From: Pseudomonas azadiae
Lineage (GTDB): Bacteria; Pseudomonadota; Gammaproteobacteria; Pseudomonadales; Pseudomonadaceae
Assembly: GCF_019145355.1 (NCBI RefSeq)
Contig: NZ_JAHSTY010000001.1
Coordinates: 2,604,001-2,668,000, forward strand
DNA: 64,000 nucleotides
Direction: 5' to 3'
Shown one piece after another: positions 1 through 9,550 of this stretch; position 1 is the stretch's first letter, and each line of letters opens with the position of its first letter. The notes below the pieces were generated by a model. That model was not told where the DNA came from. It was given only the letters and a program-made list of their open reading frames with translations, and did no database searches. The translations under genes were made by a program, and so were the position numbers.

Positions 1-981
1 CGGGTGGCCGGAGTAGGTGAAGCCGTGGTTGAAATCACCGCCTTCGTTCAGTACGGCCACCACTTCATCGCGCACGATCAGGCCGCCCATGGGGATGTAA
101 CCCGAGGTCAGGCCCTTGGCGATGGTCATCATGTGGGGCTTGAGGTCGTAGAAATCGCTACCGAACCACTCACCGGTGCGGCCGAAACCGCAGATCACTT
201 CATCGGCGACAAACAGGATGTCGTACTTGGCGAGGATTTCCTTGATGCGCGGCCAGTAGGTCGCAGGCGGAACGATCACGCCACCGGCGCCCTGAATCGG
301 CTCGGCAATAAAGGCACCGACGCTGTCCACGCCCAGTTCCAGGATCTTTTCTTCCAACTGGTTGGCCGCCCAGATGCCGAACTCGTCGGGGCTCATGTCA
401 CCGCCTTCGCCAAACCAGTACGGCTGGGCGATGTGGCAGATGCCCGGGATCGGCAGGTCGCCCTGTTCATGCATGTAGGTCATGCCGCCCAGGCTGGCGC
501 CGGCCACGGTGGAGCCGTGGTAGCCATTCTTGCGGCTGATGATGGTTTTCTTGTTGGGCTGGCCCTTGATCGCCCAATAGTGGCGGACCATGCGCAACAT
601 GGTGTCGTTGCCTTCGGAGCCGGAACCGGTGAAAAACACATGGTTCATGCCGGCAGGCGCGATGCCTGCAATGGCCTTGGCCAGTTCCAGCACCGGCGGG
701 TGAGCGGTCTGGAAGAACAGGTTGTAGTACGGCAGTTCTTTCATCTGCTTGGCGGCGGCGTCAGCCAGTTCATCGCGACCGTAACCGATCGCCACGCACC
801 ACAGGCCGGCCATGCCGTCGAGGATCTTGTTGCCTTCGCTGTCCCACAGGTAAACGCCGTGGGCTTTGGTAATGATGCGTGGACCTTTCTCCTTCAATTG
901 CTTGAAGTCGCTGAACGGCGCCAGGTGGTGATCGCTGCTCAAGGCTTGCCATTCACGGGTTTGCGGGTTGTTGCTGGACAT
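1..981 (-). CDS. spuC: Putrescine/polyamine-pyruvate aminotransferase, partial (C-terminus beyond window)
   Basis: Class-III PLP-dependent aminotransferase. By family it transfers an amino group from putrescine or a related polyamine to pyruvate in cytosolic polyamine catabolism. The minus-strand frame is open from ATG at 981 to the window edge (327 codons), so the C-terminal part is missing. Visible class-III features are the N-terminal MSSNNPQTREW, the glycine-rich FFTGSGSEGNDTM cofactor-binding stretch, NGYHGSTVAG, the PLP aspartate in FVADEVICGFGRTG and the Schiff-base lysine in MTIAKGLTSGYIPMGG. It lies 58 nt downstream of a glutamylpolyamine synthetase on the same strand, which supports the SpuC call over a generic omega-aminotransferase. 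The exact polyamine preference cannot be read from sequence. Confidence 0.88.
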   Translation of the reverse strand, partial: MSSNNPQTREWQALSSDHHLAPFSDFKQLKEKGPRIITKAHGVYLWDSEGNKILDGMAGLWCVAIGYGRDELADAAAKQMKELPYYNLFFQTAHPPVLELAKAIAGIAPAGMNHVFFTGSGSEGNDTMLRMVRHYWAIKGQPNKKTIISRKNGYHGSTVAGASLGGMTYMHEQGDLPIPGICHIAQPYWFGEGGDMSPDEFGIWAANQLEEKILELGVDSVGAFIAEPIQGAGGVIVPPATYWPRIKEILAKYDILFVADEVICGFGRTGEWFGSDFYDLKPHMMTIAKGLTSGYIPMGGLIVRDEVVAVLNEGGDFNHGFTYSGHP

Positions 982-1039
982 ACCAATCTCCTAGACTTTT
1001 CAGTGAAGGGCGCGCTGTTCCCACAGCGCGCCCGGCGCA

Positions 1040-2398
1040 TCAGACGGCGAAGAGCAGGAATTCCCGCTCCCACGAACTGATCACGCGCTTGAAGTTTTCA
1101 TGCTCGGCCCGCTTGACCGCGACGTAGCCTGTGATGAACTTCTGACCCAGGTATTTCTCGATGGTCTTGCTGTTTTCCATGCGCTCCAGAGCGTCTTCGA
1201 TGGTCAACGGCAGGCGCAGGTTGCGGCGCTCGTAACCACGGCCCACCACCGGCGCGCTCGGATTATGGCCTTCGACCATACCGATGTAGCCGCACAGCAG
1301 GCTGGCGGCAATCGCCAGGTACGGGTTGGCGTCGGCGCCCGGCAGGCGGTTTTCCACCCGGCGGTTCTGCGGGCCGGCATCCGGTACGCGCAGGCCGACA
1401 GTGCGGTTTTCTTCGCCCCACTCCACGTTCACCGGCGCCGAGGTGTCGGGCAGGAAGCGGCGGAACGAGTTCACGTTGGGGGCAAACAACGGCAGCAATT
1501 CGGGAATGAATTTCTGCAGGCCGCCAATGTGGTTGAGAAACAGCTGGCTCATGCTCCCGTCTTCGTTGGAGAAGACGTTCTTGCCGGTGGTGATGTCGAT
1601 GATGCTCTGGTGCAGGTGCATCGCGCTGCCAGGCTCGCCGGTCATGGGCTTGGCCATGAAGGTGGCGGCCACGTTGTGCTTGAGCGCGGCTTCACGCATG
1701 GTGCGCTTGAACACCAGGATCTGGTCGGCCAAGGACAGGGCATCGCCGTGACGGAAGTTGATTTCCATCTGCGCGGTGCCGTCTTCATGAATCAGAGTGT
1801 CGAGGTCCAGCTCCTGCAGTTCGCACCAGTCGTAGACGTCTTCGAACAAAGGGTCGAATTCGTTGGCCGCTTCTATAGAGAAGGATTGGCGACCGGTCTC
1901 CGGGCGCCCGGAACGGCCAATCGGCGGTTGCAGCGGGAAGTCCGGGTCTTCGCAGCGCTTGGTCAGGTAGAACTCCATCTCCGGCGCCACGATGGGCTGC
2001 CAGCCGCGGTCGGCGTAGAGCTTGAGGACTTTCTTGAGCACGTTGCGCGGCGACAGCTCGATCGGGTTGCCTTGCTTGTCGTAGGTGTCGTGGATCACCT
2101 GGGCGGTCGGTTCGATGGCCCAGGGCACCAGGAAGACTGCGTTCTGGTCGGGGCGGCAGATCATGTCGATGTCCGCCGGGTCGAGCAATTCGTAATAGAT
2201 GTCGTCTTCGACATAGTCGCCGGTCACGGTCTGCAACAGAACGCTCTCGGGCAGGCGCATGCCTTTTTCGGCGATGAACTTGTTGGTCGGCGAGATCTTG
2301 CCACGGGTGATACCGGTGAGGTCGCCAATCATGCATTCGACTTCTGTGATCTTGTGGTCTTTCAACCAATCGGTGAGCTGGTCGAGGTTGTTACTCAT
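1040..2398 (-). CDS. spuB: Gamma-glutamylpolyamine synthetase (glutamine synthetase family)
   Basis: 452-residue glutamine-synthetase-fold ligase (PuuA/SpuB type). It joins glutamate to the amino group of putrescine or other polyamines using ATP, the first step of the gamma-glutamylation pathway in the cytosol. The N-terminal beta-grasp region carries VECMIGDLTGITRGK. The catalytic domain shows the metal-ligand glutamates in PEMEFYLT and AQMEINFRHGD, the HLHQS motif and the arginine-rich ENRLPGADANPYLAIAAS region. It starts at ATG 2398 and runs towards the aminotransferase, probably as an operon. The symbol rests on adjacency to spuC and on length; the sequence alone supports only the gamma-glutamyl-polyamine ligase family. 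Confidence 0.85.
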   Translation of the reverse strand: MSNNLDQLTDWLKDHKITEVECMIGDLTGITRGKISPTNKFIAEKGMRLPESVLLQTVTGDYVEDDIYYELLDPADIDMICRPDQNAVFLVPWAIEPTAQVIHDTYDKQGNPIELSPRNVLKKVLKLYADRGWQPIVAPEMEFYLTKRCEDPDFPLQPPIGRSGRPETGRQSFSIEAANEFDPLFEDVYDWCELQELDLDTLIHEDGTAQMEINFRHGDALSLADQILVFKRTMREAALKHNVAATFMAKPMTGEPGSAMHLHQSIIDITTGKNVFSNEDGSMSQLFLNHIGGLQKFIPELLPLFAPNVNSFRRFLPDTSAPVNVEWGEENRTVGLRVPDAGPQNRRVENRLPGADANPYLAIAASLLCGYIGMVEGHNPSAPVVGRGYERRNLRLPLTIEDALERMENSKTIEKYLGQKFITGYVAVKRAEHENFKRVISSWEREFLLFAV

Positions 2399-2994
2399 AA
2401 ATGCCTCTGGGCTGGGTTTCCTGGCATCCGTTAAAGGCCAGGCGTTGGTTGACGCAGCATCCGCGTCGTTTTTCGTTCAGGGTAGGAGCTTACCTGCCAT
2501 TTGCTGCAACGTTGCATTCCTCACGCCAAAGTTGTGCGTAATCTTGAGCAGCGTGGCAGGCACAAGCGGTTCGGGGGAGAATGAGGAGGCAAAAAAGAGG
2601 TCGGCCCGGGCGTCAAGAATATTGGCCGGTGCGCGGGTATTTACACGGGAAGGTTGAACGGGTGACACAGCCCGCCTGGAGCAGGCCAAGACGCCAAATG
2701 GCGGCAGGAGACACATGAAGCACCCCGGTATTATTGCTGTTATGGGTTTGAATCGAGCTTAGCCTTGTTCATTTTTTTACACAACACCCCCGTAAAAAAT
2801 ACAACACGGGCCGCTCAAGCCTGCGAGTCCCAAGCCCTTCAAACCCAAAAAACCGCCCCAAAAAGCCCCAAAAGAGCCTTCATGGCGCTTTTTTAGGGCA
2901 AAAAAGCCCTTGCTTGACTTCGGCATGCCGTTCGGGTTGACTGAAACCAGAAAAGATCAATGATTGATATTTTTAACAACAAAGGTGTTGCATC
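2399..2994. other. Divergent intergenic region between two glutamylpolyamine synthetase genes
   Basis: Nearly 600 bases with no convincing coding sequence; open frames across it lack family features and overlap each other on both strands. It must hold two divergent promoters. The right part is A/T-richer, with a short hairpin (AGGGC/GCCCT around six A at 2895-2910) and a weak GC stem followed by six T at about 2874-2894 that could be a decayed terminator. In PAO1, as I recall, the amidotransferase gene spuA sits between spuI and spuB; nothing resembling it is present here. Confidence 0.6.
2975..2982 (+). promoter_or_regulatory. Candidate Hfq/Crc catabolite-activity motif before spuI
   Basis: AACAACAA lies 12 nt before the ATG at 2995, overlapping the translation-initiation region. 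It fits the AANAANAA motif that Hfq with Crc binds in Pseudomonas to repress translation of catabolic mRNAs on preferred carbon sources. Position and sequence are seen directly; the regulation is inferred. Confidence 0.45.
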
Positions 2995-4371
2995 ATGTCG
3001 GTACCCCCGCGTGCCGTTCAGCTTAACGAAGCGAACGCGTTCCTTAAGGATCATCCTGAGGTTCTGTACGTAGACCTTCTAATTGCGGATATGAATGGTG
3101 TGGTGCGCGGCAAGCGCATCGAACGCACCAGCCTCCACAAGGTTTACGAGAAGGGCATTAACCTGCCTGCCTCTTTATTTGCCCTGGATATCAACGGCTC
3201 TACGGTGGAAAGCACCGGCCTGGGCCTGGACATCGGTGATGCTGACCGAATCTGTTATCCAATCCCCGACACCCTGTGCAATGAGCCCTGGCAAAAGCGC
3301 CCGACCGCGCAACTGCTGATGACCATGCACGAACTGGAAGGTGAACCGTTCTTCGCCGATCCGCGCGAAGTGCTCCGCCAGGTCGTCAGCAAGTTTGACG
3401 ACATGGGCCTGACCATCTGCGCTGCCTTCGAGCTCGAGTTCTACCTGATCGACCAGGAAAACGTGAACGGCCGCCCTCAACCGCCGCGCTCGCCGATCTC
3501 GGGCAAACGCCCTCACTCGACACAGGTCTACCTGATCGACGACCTCGACGAATACGTCGACTGCCTCCAGGACATTCTGGAAGGTGCCAAGGAGCAAGGC
3601 ATCCCGGCCGACGCCATCGTCAAGGAAAGTGCCCCGGCGCAGTTCGAAGTGAACCTGCACCACGTGGCCGACCCGATCAAGGCCTGCGACTACGCCGTAC
3701 TGCTCAAGCGCCTGATCAAGAACATCGCCTACGACCATGAGATGGACACCACCTTCATGGCCAAGCCTTACCCGGGCCAGGCAGGCAACGGTTTGCACGT
3801 ACACATCTCCATTCTGGACAAGGACGGCAAGAACATCTTTGCCAGCGAGGATCCCGAGCAGAACGCCGCATTGCGTCACGCGATCGGCGGTGTGCTCGAG
3901 ACCCTGCCCGCCCAGATGGCGTTCCTGTGCCCCAACGTGAACTCCTACCGGCGTTTCGGCGCACAGTTCTACGTGCCGAACTCGCCGTGCTGGGGCCTGG
4001 ACAACCGCACCGTGGCGATTCGCGTACCGACCGGCTCGTCCGATGCCGTACGTATCGAACACCGCGTGGCCGGCGCCGATGCCAACCCTTACCTGCTGAT
4101 GGCCTCGGTCCTGGCAGGCGTGCACCACGGTCTGACCAACAAGATCGAACCTGGCGCACCGGTGGAAGGCAACAGCTACGAGCAGAACGAACAAAGCCTG
4201 CCGAACAACCTGCGTGATGCACTGCGTGAGCTGGACGACAGCGAAGTGATGGCCAAGTACATCGATCCTAAATACATCGATATCTTTGTGGCCTGTAAGG
4301 AAAGTGAGCTGGAGGAGTTCGAACACTCCATCTCCGACCTTGAGTACAACTGGTACCTGCATACCGTGTAA
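2995..4371 (+). CDS. spuI: Gamma-glutamylpolyamine synthetase (glutamine synthetase family)
   Basis: 458-residue paralogue of the neighbouring SpuB-type ligase, predicted to gamma-glutamylate a polyamine in the cytosol. The beta-grasp domain is recognisable at YVDLLIADMNGVVRGKR. The catalytic domain has AFELEFYLI, a QFEVNLHH glutamate, the GLHVHIS histidine and the arginine-rich RIEHRVAGADANPYLLMAS. It is transcribed away from spuB and is followed 19 nt later by a strong intrinsic terminator, so it is probably monocistronic. PuuA/SpuI-type members differ from true GlnA by lacking the adenylylation tyrosine segment, and none is evident here. The spuI symbol rests on length and locus; which of the two ligases handles putrescine and which spermidine is not visible. 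Confidence 0.83.
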   Translation: MSVPPRAVQLNEANAFLKDHPEVLYVDLLIADMNGVVRGKRIERTSLHKVYEKGINLPASLFALDINGSTVESTGLGLDIGDADRICYPIPDTLCNEPWQKRPTAQLLMTMHELEGEPFFADPREVLRQVVSKFDDMGLTICAAFELEFYLIDQENVNGRPQPPRSPISGKRPHSTQVYLIDDLDEYVDCLQDILEGAKEQGIPADAIVKESAPAQFEVNLHHVADPIKACDYAVLLKRLIKNIAYDHEMDTTFMAKPYPGQAGNGLHVHISILDKDGKNIFASEDPEQNAALRHAIGGVLETLPAQMAFLCPNVNSYRRFGAQFYVPNSPCWGLDNRTVAIRVPTGSSDAVRIEHRVAGADANPYLLMASVLAGVHHGLTNKIEPGAPVEGNSYEQNEQSLPNNLRDALRELDDSEVMAKYIDPKYIDIFVACKESELEEFEHSISDLEYNWYLHTV

Positions 4372-4390
4372 GCGGTTGCTGCAGTAGAGG

Positions 4391-4424
4391 AACGCCGCTG
4401 ACTTGGGTCAGCGGCGTTTTTTTA
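4391..4424 (+). terminator. Intrinsic terminator after spuI
   Basis: Perfect 12-bp stem AACGCCGCTGAC / GTCAGCGGCGTT with a 4-nt TTGG loop, followed by a run of T. It lies 19 nt past the spuI stop codon. Confidence 0.93.
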
Positions 4425-4455
4425 TGGGTTTCTTCCGGTAGACCGCAGTGGCTTC

Positions 4456-4526
4456 ATCGCAGGCAAGCCAGCTCCCACACTTGAATGCATTCACACATCC
4501 AATGTGGGAGCTGGCTTGCCTGCGAT
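4456..4526. repeat. Inverted pair of REP palindromes
   Basis: Two 24-base arms, ATCGCAGGCAAGCCAGCTCC... and its exact reverse complement, flank a 23-base spacer between spuI and the TetR gene. The same core recurs at seven or more other gene ends in this window. Confidence 0.9.
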
Positions 4527-4590
4527 GGCGTCCTGGCAGACAACACAGATTCCTGCTCATACAATGCCCGCTGCCTTGTAGGAGACTTCC

Positions 4591-5220
4591 ATGACCACCC
4601 GCCCCGCCGCCCCTCGCAAACCCCGCGCCCGCAGCCAGGCGCGGATCGACGCGATACTCGACGCGGCCCGCACCTTGCTGGCCACCGAAGGCGTGGCGAG
4701 TTTGTCGATCTACAGCGTGGCCGAGCGGGCGCAGATTCCGCCCTCGTCGGTGTATCACTTTTTCGCCAGCGTACCGGCGCTCCTGGAAGCATTGACCGCC
4801 GACGTACACGCCGCTTTCCGCGCCGCGATCCAGGCGCCCATCGATCATGAATCACTCAAGCACTGGCGCGACCTGTCCTGCATCGTCGAGCAGCGCATGC
4901 TCGTCATCTACGACCAGGACGCCGCCGCGCGCCAGTTGATCCTGGCCCAGCACGGGCTCACCGAGGTGACCCAGGCCGACCGCCAGCATGACCTGGAGTT
5001 GGGGGATTTGATGCTGGAGGTGTTCAACCGCCACTTCGAAGTGCCAACGCTACCGAGCGATGTGGATGTGTTTGCCTTGGCGCTGGAATTGAGCGACCGT
5101 GTCTATGCGCGCTCGGTGCATCAGCATGGCCTGATCACGCCGCGCATGGCGGAGGAAGGGATGCGGGTGTTTGATGCGTATGTGGGGCTTTATTTGCCGG
5201 CGTATTTGCCTAAGCGCTGA
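4591..5220 (+). CDS. TetR family transcriptional regulator
   Basis: 209-residue predicted DNA-binding repressor. Residues about 12-60 form a TetR-type helix-turn-helix: RIDAILDAARTLLATEGVA, then SIYSVAERAQIPPSSVYHFF, then ALLEALTADVHAAF. The C-terminal part is a divergent all-helical ligand domain with no recognised signature. It follows spuI after a terminator and a REP pair, so it is transcribed independently; its target could be the polyamine genes, but no operator identifies it. The start at 4591 is preceded by GTAGGAGACTTCC, an acceptable ribosome-binding site. Confidence 0.85.
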   Translation: MTTRPAAPRKPRARSQARIDAILDAARTLLATEGVASLSIYSVAERAQIPPSSVYHFFASVPALLEALTADVHAAFRAAIQAPIDHESLKHWRDLSCIVEQRMLVIYDQDAAARQLILAQHGLTEVTQADRQHDLELGDLMLEVFNRHFEVPTLPSDVDVFALALELSDRVYARSVHQHGLITPRMAEEGMRVFDAYVGLYLPAYLPKR

Positions 5221-5252
5221 GTTTTGTACTGGCTGGACTGGCCTCTTCGCAG

Positions 5253-5425
5253 CATAGGTATCTACACATCTTTGTAGTGAGCGGGCTTGCCCCGCGCTGG
5301 GCTGCGAGCCCCAATAAAGACACCGCCGAGTTCCAGATGGAACCGAGCCGCCTGGTTTGGGGCGGCTTCGCAGCCCAGCGCGGGGCAAGCCCGCTCACTA
5401 CAGGGAGATTTTTCAACCTTTCGAG
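5253..5425. repeat. Composite palindromic element, copy 1 (left end CATAGGTATCTACACA)
   Basis: A long inverted repeat whose arms (TGTAGTGAGCGGGCTTGCCC at 5273 and its complement ending at 5402) flank an interior with CCAATAAAGACACCGC. Its left border CATAGGTATCTACACA (5253-5268), its arms and this interior segment recur at 28176-28370, with the interior inverted. The right border present in that copy is not recognisable here. It separates the TetR gene from ssuF. Confidence 0.75.
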
Positions 5426-5471
5426 TTTCACCAGGCCTTGCCCCCGATGAGGGCCTCAAGGGCAACGCCAA

Positions 5472-5687
5472 TCACAACTTGGCAATCGACACCTCGGTGG
5501 ACTTCACAAACGCAATCACCTCACTGCCAATCACCAGTTCCAGCTCCCTGACCGAGCGGGTCGTGATCACGGACGTGACGATGCCGGACGCGGTCTGCAC
5601 GTCGATTTCCGACAGCACGTCGCCTTCGACGATTTCCTTGATGGTGCCCTTGAACTGGTTGCGTACGTTGATGGCTTTGATGGTCAT
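5472..5687 (-). CDS. ssuF: TOBE-domain molybdopterin-binding protein of the ssu operon
   Basis: 71-residue single TOBE/Mop domain: MTIKAINVRNQFKGTIKEIV at the start and a second half with VTSVITTRSVRELELVIGSE. This small beta-barrel binds oxyanions such as molybdate. In P. putida the last gene of the ssu operon encodes such a protein and has been reported to be needed for growth on some sulfonates, though its biochemical role is unclear. The ATG at 5687 was chosen over longer upstream frames because it begins the Mop fold and follows the AGGAAAAACACC region, 19 nt after ssuB. It is the last gene of the operon. Confidence 0.85.
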   Translation of the reverse strand: MTIKAINVRNQFKGTIKEIVEGDVLSEIDVQTASGIVTSVITTRSVRELELVIGSEVIAFVKSTEVSIAKL

Positions 5688-5706
5688 GGTGTTTTTCCTG
5701 TGTGAG

Positions 5707-6513
5707 TTATTGAGCCCAACGCAATTGCGTCGGCAGCGGTGAAACAGGTTCAGGTTCCGGCGGCGTGCCGGGTAAAGACAGCACACGGTTGAGCACTTCG
5801 GCTTCCAGCGCGGCCAGGCGGTGCGAGCCGCGGGCCCGTGGACGTGGCAGGTCGACGATCAGGTCGAGGCCGACTTCGCCGTCTTCGATCAGGATCACCC
5901 GATCGGCAATGGCCACCGCTTCGCTGACGTCGTGGGTCACCAGCAACACGGTGAAGCCGTGCTTGCGCCAGAGGTTTTCGATCAGTTGCTGCATCTCGAT
6001 ACGGGTCAGGGCATCCAGCGCGCCCAACGGCTCATCGAGCAACAGCAGGCGCGGTTGGTGGATCAACGCACGCGCCAGGGCCACGCGTTGCTTCTGCCCA
6101 CCGGACAGCGCCGCCGGCCATTCATTGGCCCGCTCGGCCAGGCCGACCGCTTCCAGGGCTTGCAGGGCTTTAGGCCGCCAGTTGTCTTTAAGGCCCAGGC
6201 CGACGTTATCGATGATCTTTTTCCACGGCAGCAGGCGCGCCTCCTGGAACATCAACCGCGTATCCGCGATCGCCTCGGCCAGTGGCGCGGAACCGGCCAA
6301 CAGCTCACCGCCGCTGGCTTTGTCCAGGCCGGCCAGCAGGCGCAGCAAAGTACTTTTGCCGCAGCCGCTGCGACCGACCACCGCCACGAACTGACCGGCA
6401 GGAATGTGCAGGTCGATGTCCTTGAGCACTTCGCGCGCGCCAAAGGCCTTGCGCAGTTTGCGTACCGCCAGGGGAATGCCCTTGAGCAGGCGCGGGGGTT
6501 GTTGAGCTGTCAT
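5707..6513 (-). CDS. ssuB: Aliphatic sulfonate ABC transporter ATP-binding protein
   Basis: 268-residue cytoplasmic ATPase that powers uptake of alkanesulfonates. It shows Walker A GRSGCGKS (about residues 47-54), a Q-loop in [13 protein letters not shown], the ABC signature [15 protein letters not shown], Walker [16 protein letters not shown] and the switch histidine in VTHDVSEA. The start ATG at 6513 overlaps the stop of ssuC in an ATGA junction, which favours it over an in-frame ATG 48 nt upstream. The C-terminal tail after [12 protein letters not shown] is typical of the SsuB/TauB group. Confidence 0.92.
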   Translation of the reverse strand: MTAQQPPRLLKGIPLAVRKLRKAFGAREVLKDIDLHIPAGQFVAVVGRSGCGKSTLLRLLAGLDKASGGELLAGSAPLAEAIADTRLMFQEARLLPWKKIIDNVGLGLKDNWRPKALQALEAVGLAERANEWPAALSGGQKQRVALARALIHQPRLLLLDEPLGALDALTRIEMQQLIENLWRKHGFTVLLVTHDVSEAVAIADRVILIEDGEVGLDLIVDLPRPRARGSHRLAALEAEVLNRVLSLPGTPPEPEPVSPLPTQLRWAQ

Positions 6514-7298
6514 GCCGCGCCTCCTTTGTTGCCCTGATAAGCCGGATGCCAGCGCAGCCACACCCGTTCCAGGCCGCGAGCCGCCAGGTCGGCGAGCTTG
6601 CCGAGGATGGCGTACATCACGATGGCCAGCACCACCACGTCGGTTTGCAGGAATTCACGCGCGTTCATCGCCAGGTAACCGATGCCCGAGCTGGCCGAGA
6701 TGGTTTCCGCCACGATCAGCGTCAGCCACATGAAGCCCAGCGCAAACCGCACACCTACCAGGATCGACGGCAGCGCGCCCGGCAGGATCACCTGCCAGAA
6801 CAGGCTGAAGCCGGACAAGCCATAACTGCGCGACATTTCCACCAGCGCCGGGTCGACGTTGCGGATGCCGTGGTAGGTATTCAGGTAAATCGGGAACAGC
6901 GTGCCGAGCGCGACCAGGAAAATCTTCGCCGTCTCGTCAATGCCGAACCACAGGATCACCAAGGGAATCAGCGCCAGGTGCGGCACGTTACGGATCATCT
7001 GCACCGAGCTGTCCAGCAGGCGTTCGCCCCACGTTGACAGGCCGGTGACAAAACCCAGGGCCAGGCCAATGCTGCCGCCGATCACAAAACCCAGGCCCGC
7101 ACGCCAGCCACTGATGGCCAGGTGCATCCAGATCTCACCGCTGGCTATCAGGTTGACGCCCGCTTCGATCACCGCGCTGGGCGCCGGCAGGATGCGTGTC
7201 GACAACCAGCCCGCCGACACCGACAGCTGCCACACCGCCAGCAGCAGAATCGGCAGAACCCAGGGCGCCACACGGTGGCTTAGTTTTTCAATATTCAT
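6510..7298 (-). CDS. ssuC: Aliphatic sulfonate ABC transporter permease
   Basis: 262-residue inner-membrane permease with about six hydrophobic segments, beginning with [19 protein letters not shown]. The coupling-loop region is [20 protein letters not shown], of the BPD_transp_1 family. It sits between ssuD (9-nt gap) and ssuB (4-nt overlap), so translation is likely coupled. Length and context match SsuC rather than the related taurine or nitrate permeases. Confidence 0.92.
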   Translation of the reverse strand: MNIEKLSHRVAPWVLPILLLAVWQLSVSAGWLSTRILPAPSAVIEAGVNLIASGEIWMHLAISGWRAGLGFVIGGSIGLALGFVTGLSTWGERLLDSSVQMIRNVPHLALIPLVILWFGIDETAKIFLVALGTLFPIYLNTYHGIRNVDPALVEMSRSYGLSGFSLFWQVILPGALPSILVGVRFALGFMWLTLIVAETISASSGIGYLAMNAREFLQTDVVVLAIVMYAILGKLADLAARGLERVWLRWHPAYQGNKGGAA

Positions 7299-7307
7299 GG
7301 CGCTGCC

Positions 7308-8456
7308 TCAGCTCTGCGACGCAGCTTTGGGAAGAATATCGTTGGCCACCATCTCACCGAACGGGCTCACATATCCGGCGCCTTTTGGCAGCTCGGGACG
7401 TTCGACATTCAGGTGGGGAAACAGCAGCTCGGCGACTCGATACGACTCTTCCAGGTGTGGATAACCGGAAAAAATAAACGTGTCGATGCCCAACGCCGCG
7501 TACTCATTGACCCGTGCCGCTACGGTTGGGCCATCGCCTACCAGCGCGGTACCGGCACCGCCGCGTACCAGGCCGACACCGGCCCACAGGTTGGGGCTGA
7601 CTTCGAGGTTGTCGCGACTGCCACCATGCAAGGCAGCCATGCGTTGCTGGCCCACCGAGTCAAAGCGCGACAGCGAGGCCTGGGCGCGGGCGATGGTCTC
7701 ATCGTCCACATGGGAAATCAGTTTGTCGGCGGCCTGCCAGGCTTCGGCGTTGGTTTCGCGCACGATCACATGCAGGCGAATACCGAAGCGCACGGTGCGC
7801 CCAAGCTTCGCGGCCTTGGCCCGTACCTGGGCGATTTTTTCCGCGACGGCGGCCGGTGGCTCGCCCCACGTCAGCACCATCTCAACCTGCTCGGCCGCCA
7901 GGTCCTGCGCCGCTTCGGAAGAACCGCCGAAGTACAGCGGCGGACGAGGCTGCTGGATCGGCGGGTAGAGCAGCTTGGCGCCTTTGACGCTGATGTGCTC
8001 GCCGTCGTAGTCCACGGTTTCGCCTTCGAGCACGCGGCGCCAGATGCGGGTGAACTCCACCGAGGCCTGGTAGCGCTCTTCATGGTTGAGGAACAAACCG
8101 TCGCCGGCCAGCTCTTCCGGGTCGCCGCCAGTGACCAGGTTGAACAGCGCACGGCCGCCGGACAACCGGTCCAGGGTCGCGGCCTGGCGCGCGGCCACCG
8201 TCGGGGAAATGATCCCGGGGCGCAGCGCGACGAGGAATTTCAAACGCTGGGTCACCGGGATCAGCGACGCCGCGACCAGCCACGAGTCTTCGCAGGAGCG
8301 CCCGGTGGGGATCAGCACCCCGCCGAAGCCCAGGCGGTCGGCAGCCTGGGCCACTTGCTGCAGGTAACCGTGATCGACGGCGCGAGCGCCTTCGGCGGTG
8401 CCGAGGTAATGGCCGTCGCCGTGAGTAGGCAGGAACCAGAAAATATTGAGGCTCAT
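7308..8456 (-). CDS. ssuD: FMNH2-dependent alkanesulfonate monooxygenase
   Basis: 382-residue bacterial luciferase-like TIM-barrel enzyme. Using FMNH2 from SsuE and O2 it cleaves alkanesulfonates to an aldehyde and sulfite, releasing sulfur under sulfate starvation. The sequence begins [20 protein letters not shown] and contains [31 protein letters not shown] and the C-terminal [15 protein letters not shown] motif (here [12 protein letters not shown]), all typical of SsuD. Its place between ssuA and ssuC gives the canonical order. Confidence 0.95.
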   Translation of the reverse strand: MSLNIFWFLPTHGDGHYLGTAEGARAVDHGYLQQVAQAADRLGFGGVLIPTGRSCEDSWLVAASLIPVTQRLKFLVALRPGIISPTVAARQAATLDRLSGGRALFNLVTGGDPEELAGDGLFLNHEERYQASVEFTRIWRRVLEGETVDYDGEHISVKGAKLLYPPIQQPRPPLYFGGSSEAAQDLAAEQVEMVLTWGEPPAAVAEKIAQVRAKAAKLGRTVRFGIRLHVIVRETNAEAWQAADKLISHVDDETIARAQASLSRFDSVGQQRMAALHGGSRDNLEVSPNLWAGVGLVRGGAGTALVGDGPTVAARVNEYAALGIDTFIFSGYPHLEESYRVAELLFPHLNVERPELPKGAGYVSPFGEMVANDILPKAASQS

Positions 8457-8481
8457 GGAGTTGTCTCCTGAAAAAGTCGGA

Positions 8482-9453
8482 TTACGGCGCTTTAGCCACG
8501 GCAGCGGCGGGCGGTGTCCAGATCACGTCCTTGATGTTCAAGGGCTTGGGGATCAATTTGAGTTGGTAGAAGGTGTCGGCGATTTTCTGCTGGGCCGCGA
8601 CCACTTCCGGAGTCAGGAACACCGCACCGAAGCCTTGGCGCTTCATTGAGGTCAAGGTGACATCGGCGGGCAGCCCCAGCAGTGGCGCTACCTGCGCGGT
8701 GACTTGTTCAGGGTTGGCCTTGGCCCATTCGCCCACGGCGCGCACTTCTTCCACCAGCGCCGCGATGATTTCAGGGTGCTGCTCTGCATAGGGCTTGGTT
8801 GCCAGGTAGAACTGATGGTTATCGGCGATGCCCGTGCCATCGCGCAGGGTGCGCGCTTGCAGTTGTTTCTCGGCGGCAGCCTGGTACGGGTCCCAGATCA
8901 CCCAGGCGTCAACGCTGCCACGCTCGAACGCGGCACGCGCATCGGCGGGCGGCAGGAACACGGTGTGCACATCGGTGTATTTGAGGCCGGCGTCTTCCAG
9001 CGCACGCACCAGCAGGTAGTGGACGTTGGAGCCTTTGTTGAGCACGACTTTCTTGCCCTTGAGCTCGGCCACGGACTTGATCGGCGAATCCTTGGGCACC
9101 AGGATCGCCTCGCTGGTGGGCGCGGGTGGCTCGTAGGCGACGTAGAGCAGGTCGGCACCGGCCGCCTGGGCGAAGACCGGCGGCGTTTCGCCGGTCACGC
9201 CAAAGTCGATGGATCCGACGTTCAGGCCTTCGAGCAATTGCGGGCCGCCAGGAAACTCGGTCCATTGCACGTTCACGCCCTGGGCGGCCAGGCGTTTTTC
9301 CAGGGTGCCCTTGGCCTTGAGCAGCACCAGCGTGCCGTACTTCTGATAACCGATACGCAAGGTCTCGGCCGCTTGAGCTTGAACAATGACGCCGAAGGAC
9401 ACAGCCGCAGCAAACAGTGCGACCAGACCACGACGCAAGATGACAGTGCGCAT
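8482..9453 (-). CDS. ssuA: Aliphatic sulfonate ABC transporter substrate-binding protein
   Basis: 323-residue periplasmic binding protein that delivers alkanesulfonates to SsuBC. An N-terminal signal peptide ([20 protein letters not shown], cleavage near AQA-AE) precedes the mature start [20 protein letters not shown]. The fold is the SsuA/TauA/NrtA type, with [20 protein letters not shown] and [14 protein letters not shown]. It lies 97 nt downstream of ssuE and 25 nt upstream of ssuD on the same strand. Confidence 0.93.
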   Translation of the reverse strand: MRTVILRRGLVALFAAAVSFGVIVQAQAAETLRIGYQKYGTLVLLKAKGTLEKRLAAQGVNVQWTEFPGGPQLLEGLNVGSIDFGVTGETPPVFAQAAGADLLYVAYEPPAPTSEAILVPKDSPIKSVAELKGKKVVLNKGSNVHYLLVRALEDAGLKYTDVHTVFLPPADARAAFERGSVDAWVIWDPYQAAAEKQLQARTLRDGTGIADNHQFYLATKPYAEQHPEIIAALVEEVRAVGEWAKANPEQVTAQVAPLLGLPADVTLTSMKRQGFGAVFLTPEVVAAQQKIADTFYQLKLIPKPLNIKDVIWTPPAAAVAKAP

Positions 9454-9550
9454 GGCGCTCTCTCCAAAAATGCGATGAGGGTTTTGGCTGCACCTGCTTG
9501 GCCGTTGGCGGCTGAGTAAGGTGAGGGTTTTTCCAGGTTTCGGGTAAGAC

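Noticed and set aside
4..1080. Long plus-strand frame (358 codons) over the left edge
   Set aside because: It is the antisense shadow of the SpuC-type aminotransferase, whose minus-strand frame has all family motifs.
1100..2434. 444-codon plus-strand frame opposite spuB
   Set aside because: No recognisable domain and low-complexity composition; the opposite strand encodes a clear glutamine-synthetase-family protein.
2259..2716. Short frames on both strands beside spuB
   Set aside because: They overlap each other and the promoter region and show no conserved features.
3175..4362. 395-codon minus-strand frame opposite spuI
   Set aside because: Shadow of the real gene, no start signal or motifs.
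4456..4526. REP repeats considered as a CRISPR array
   Set aside because: They are inverted pairs scattered at gene ends, not regularly spaced direct repeats with unique spacers.
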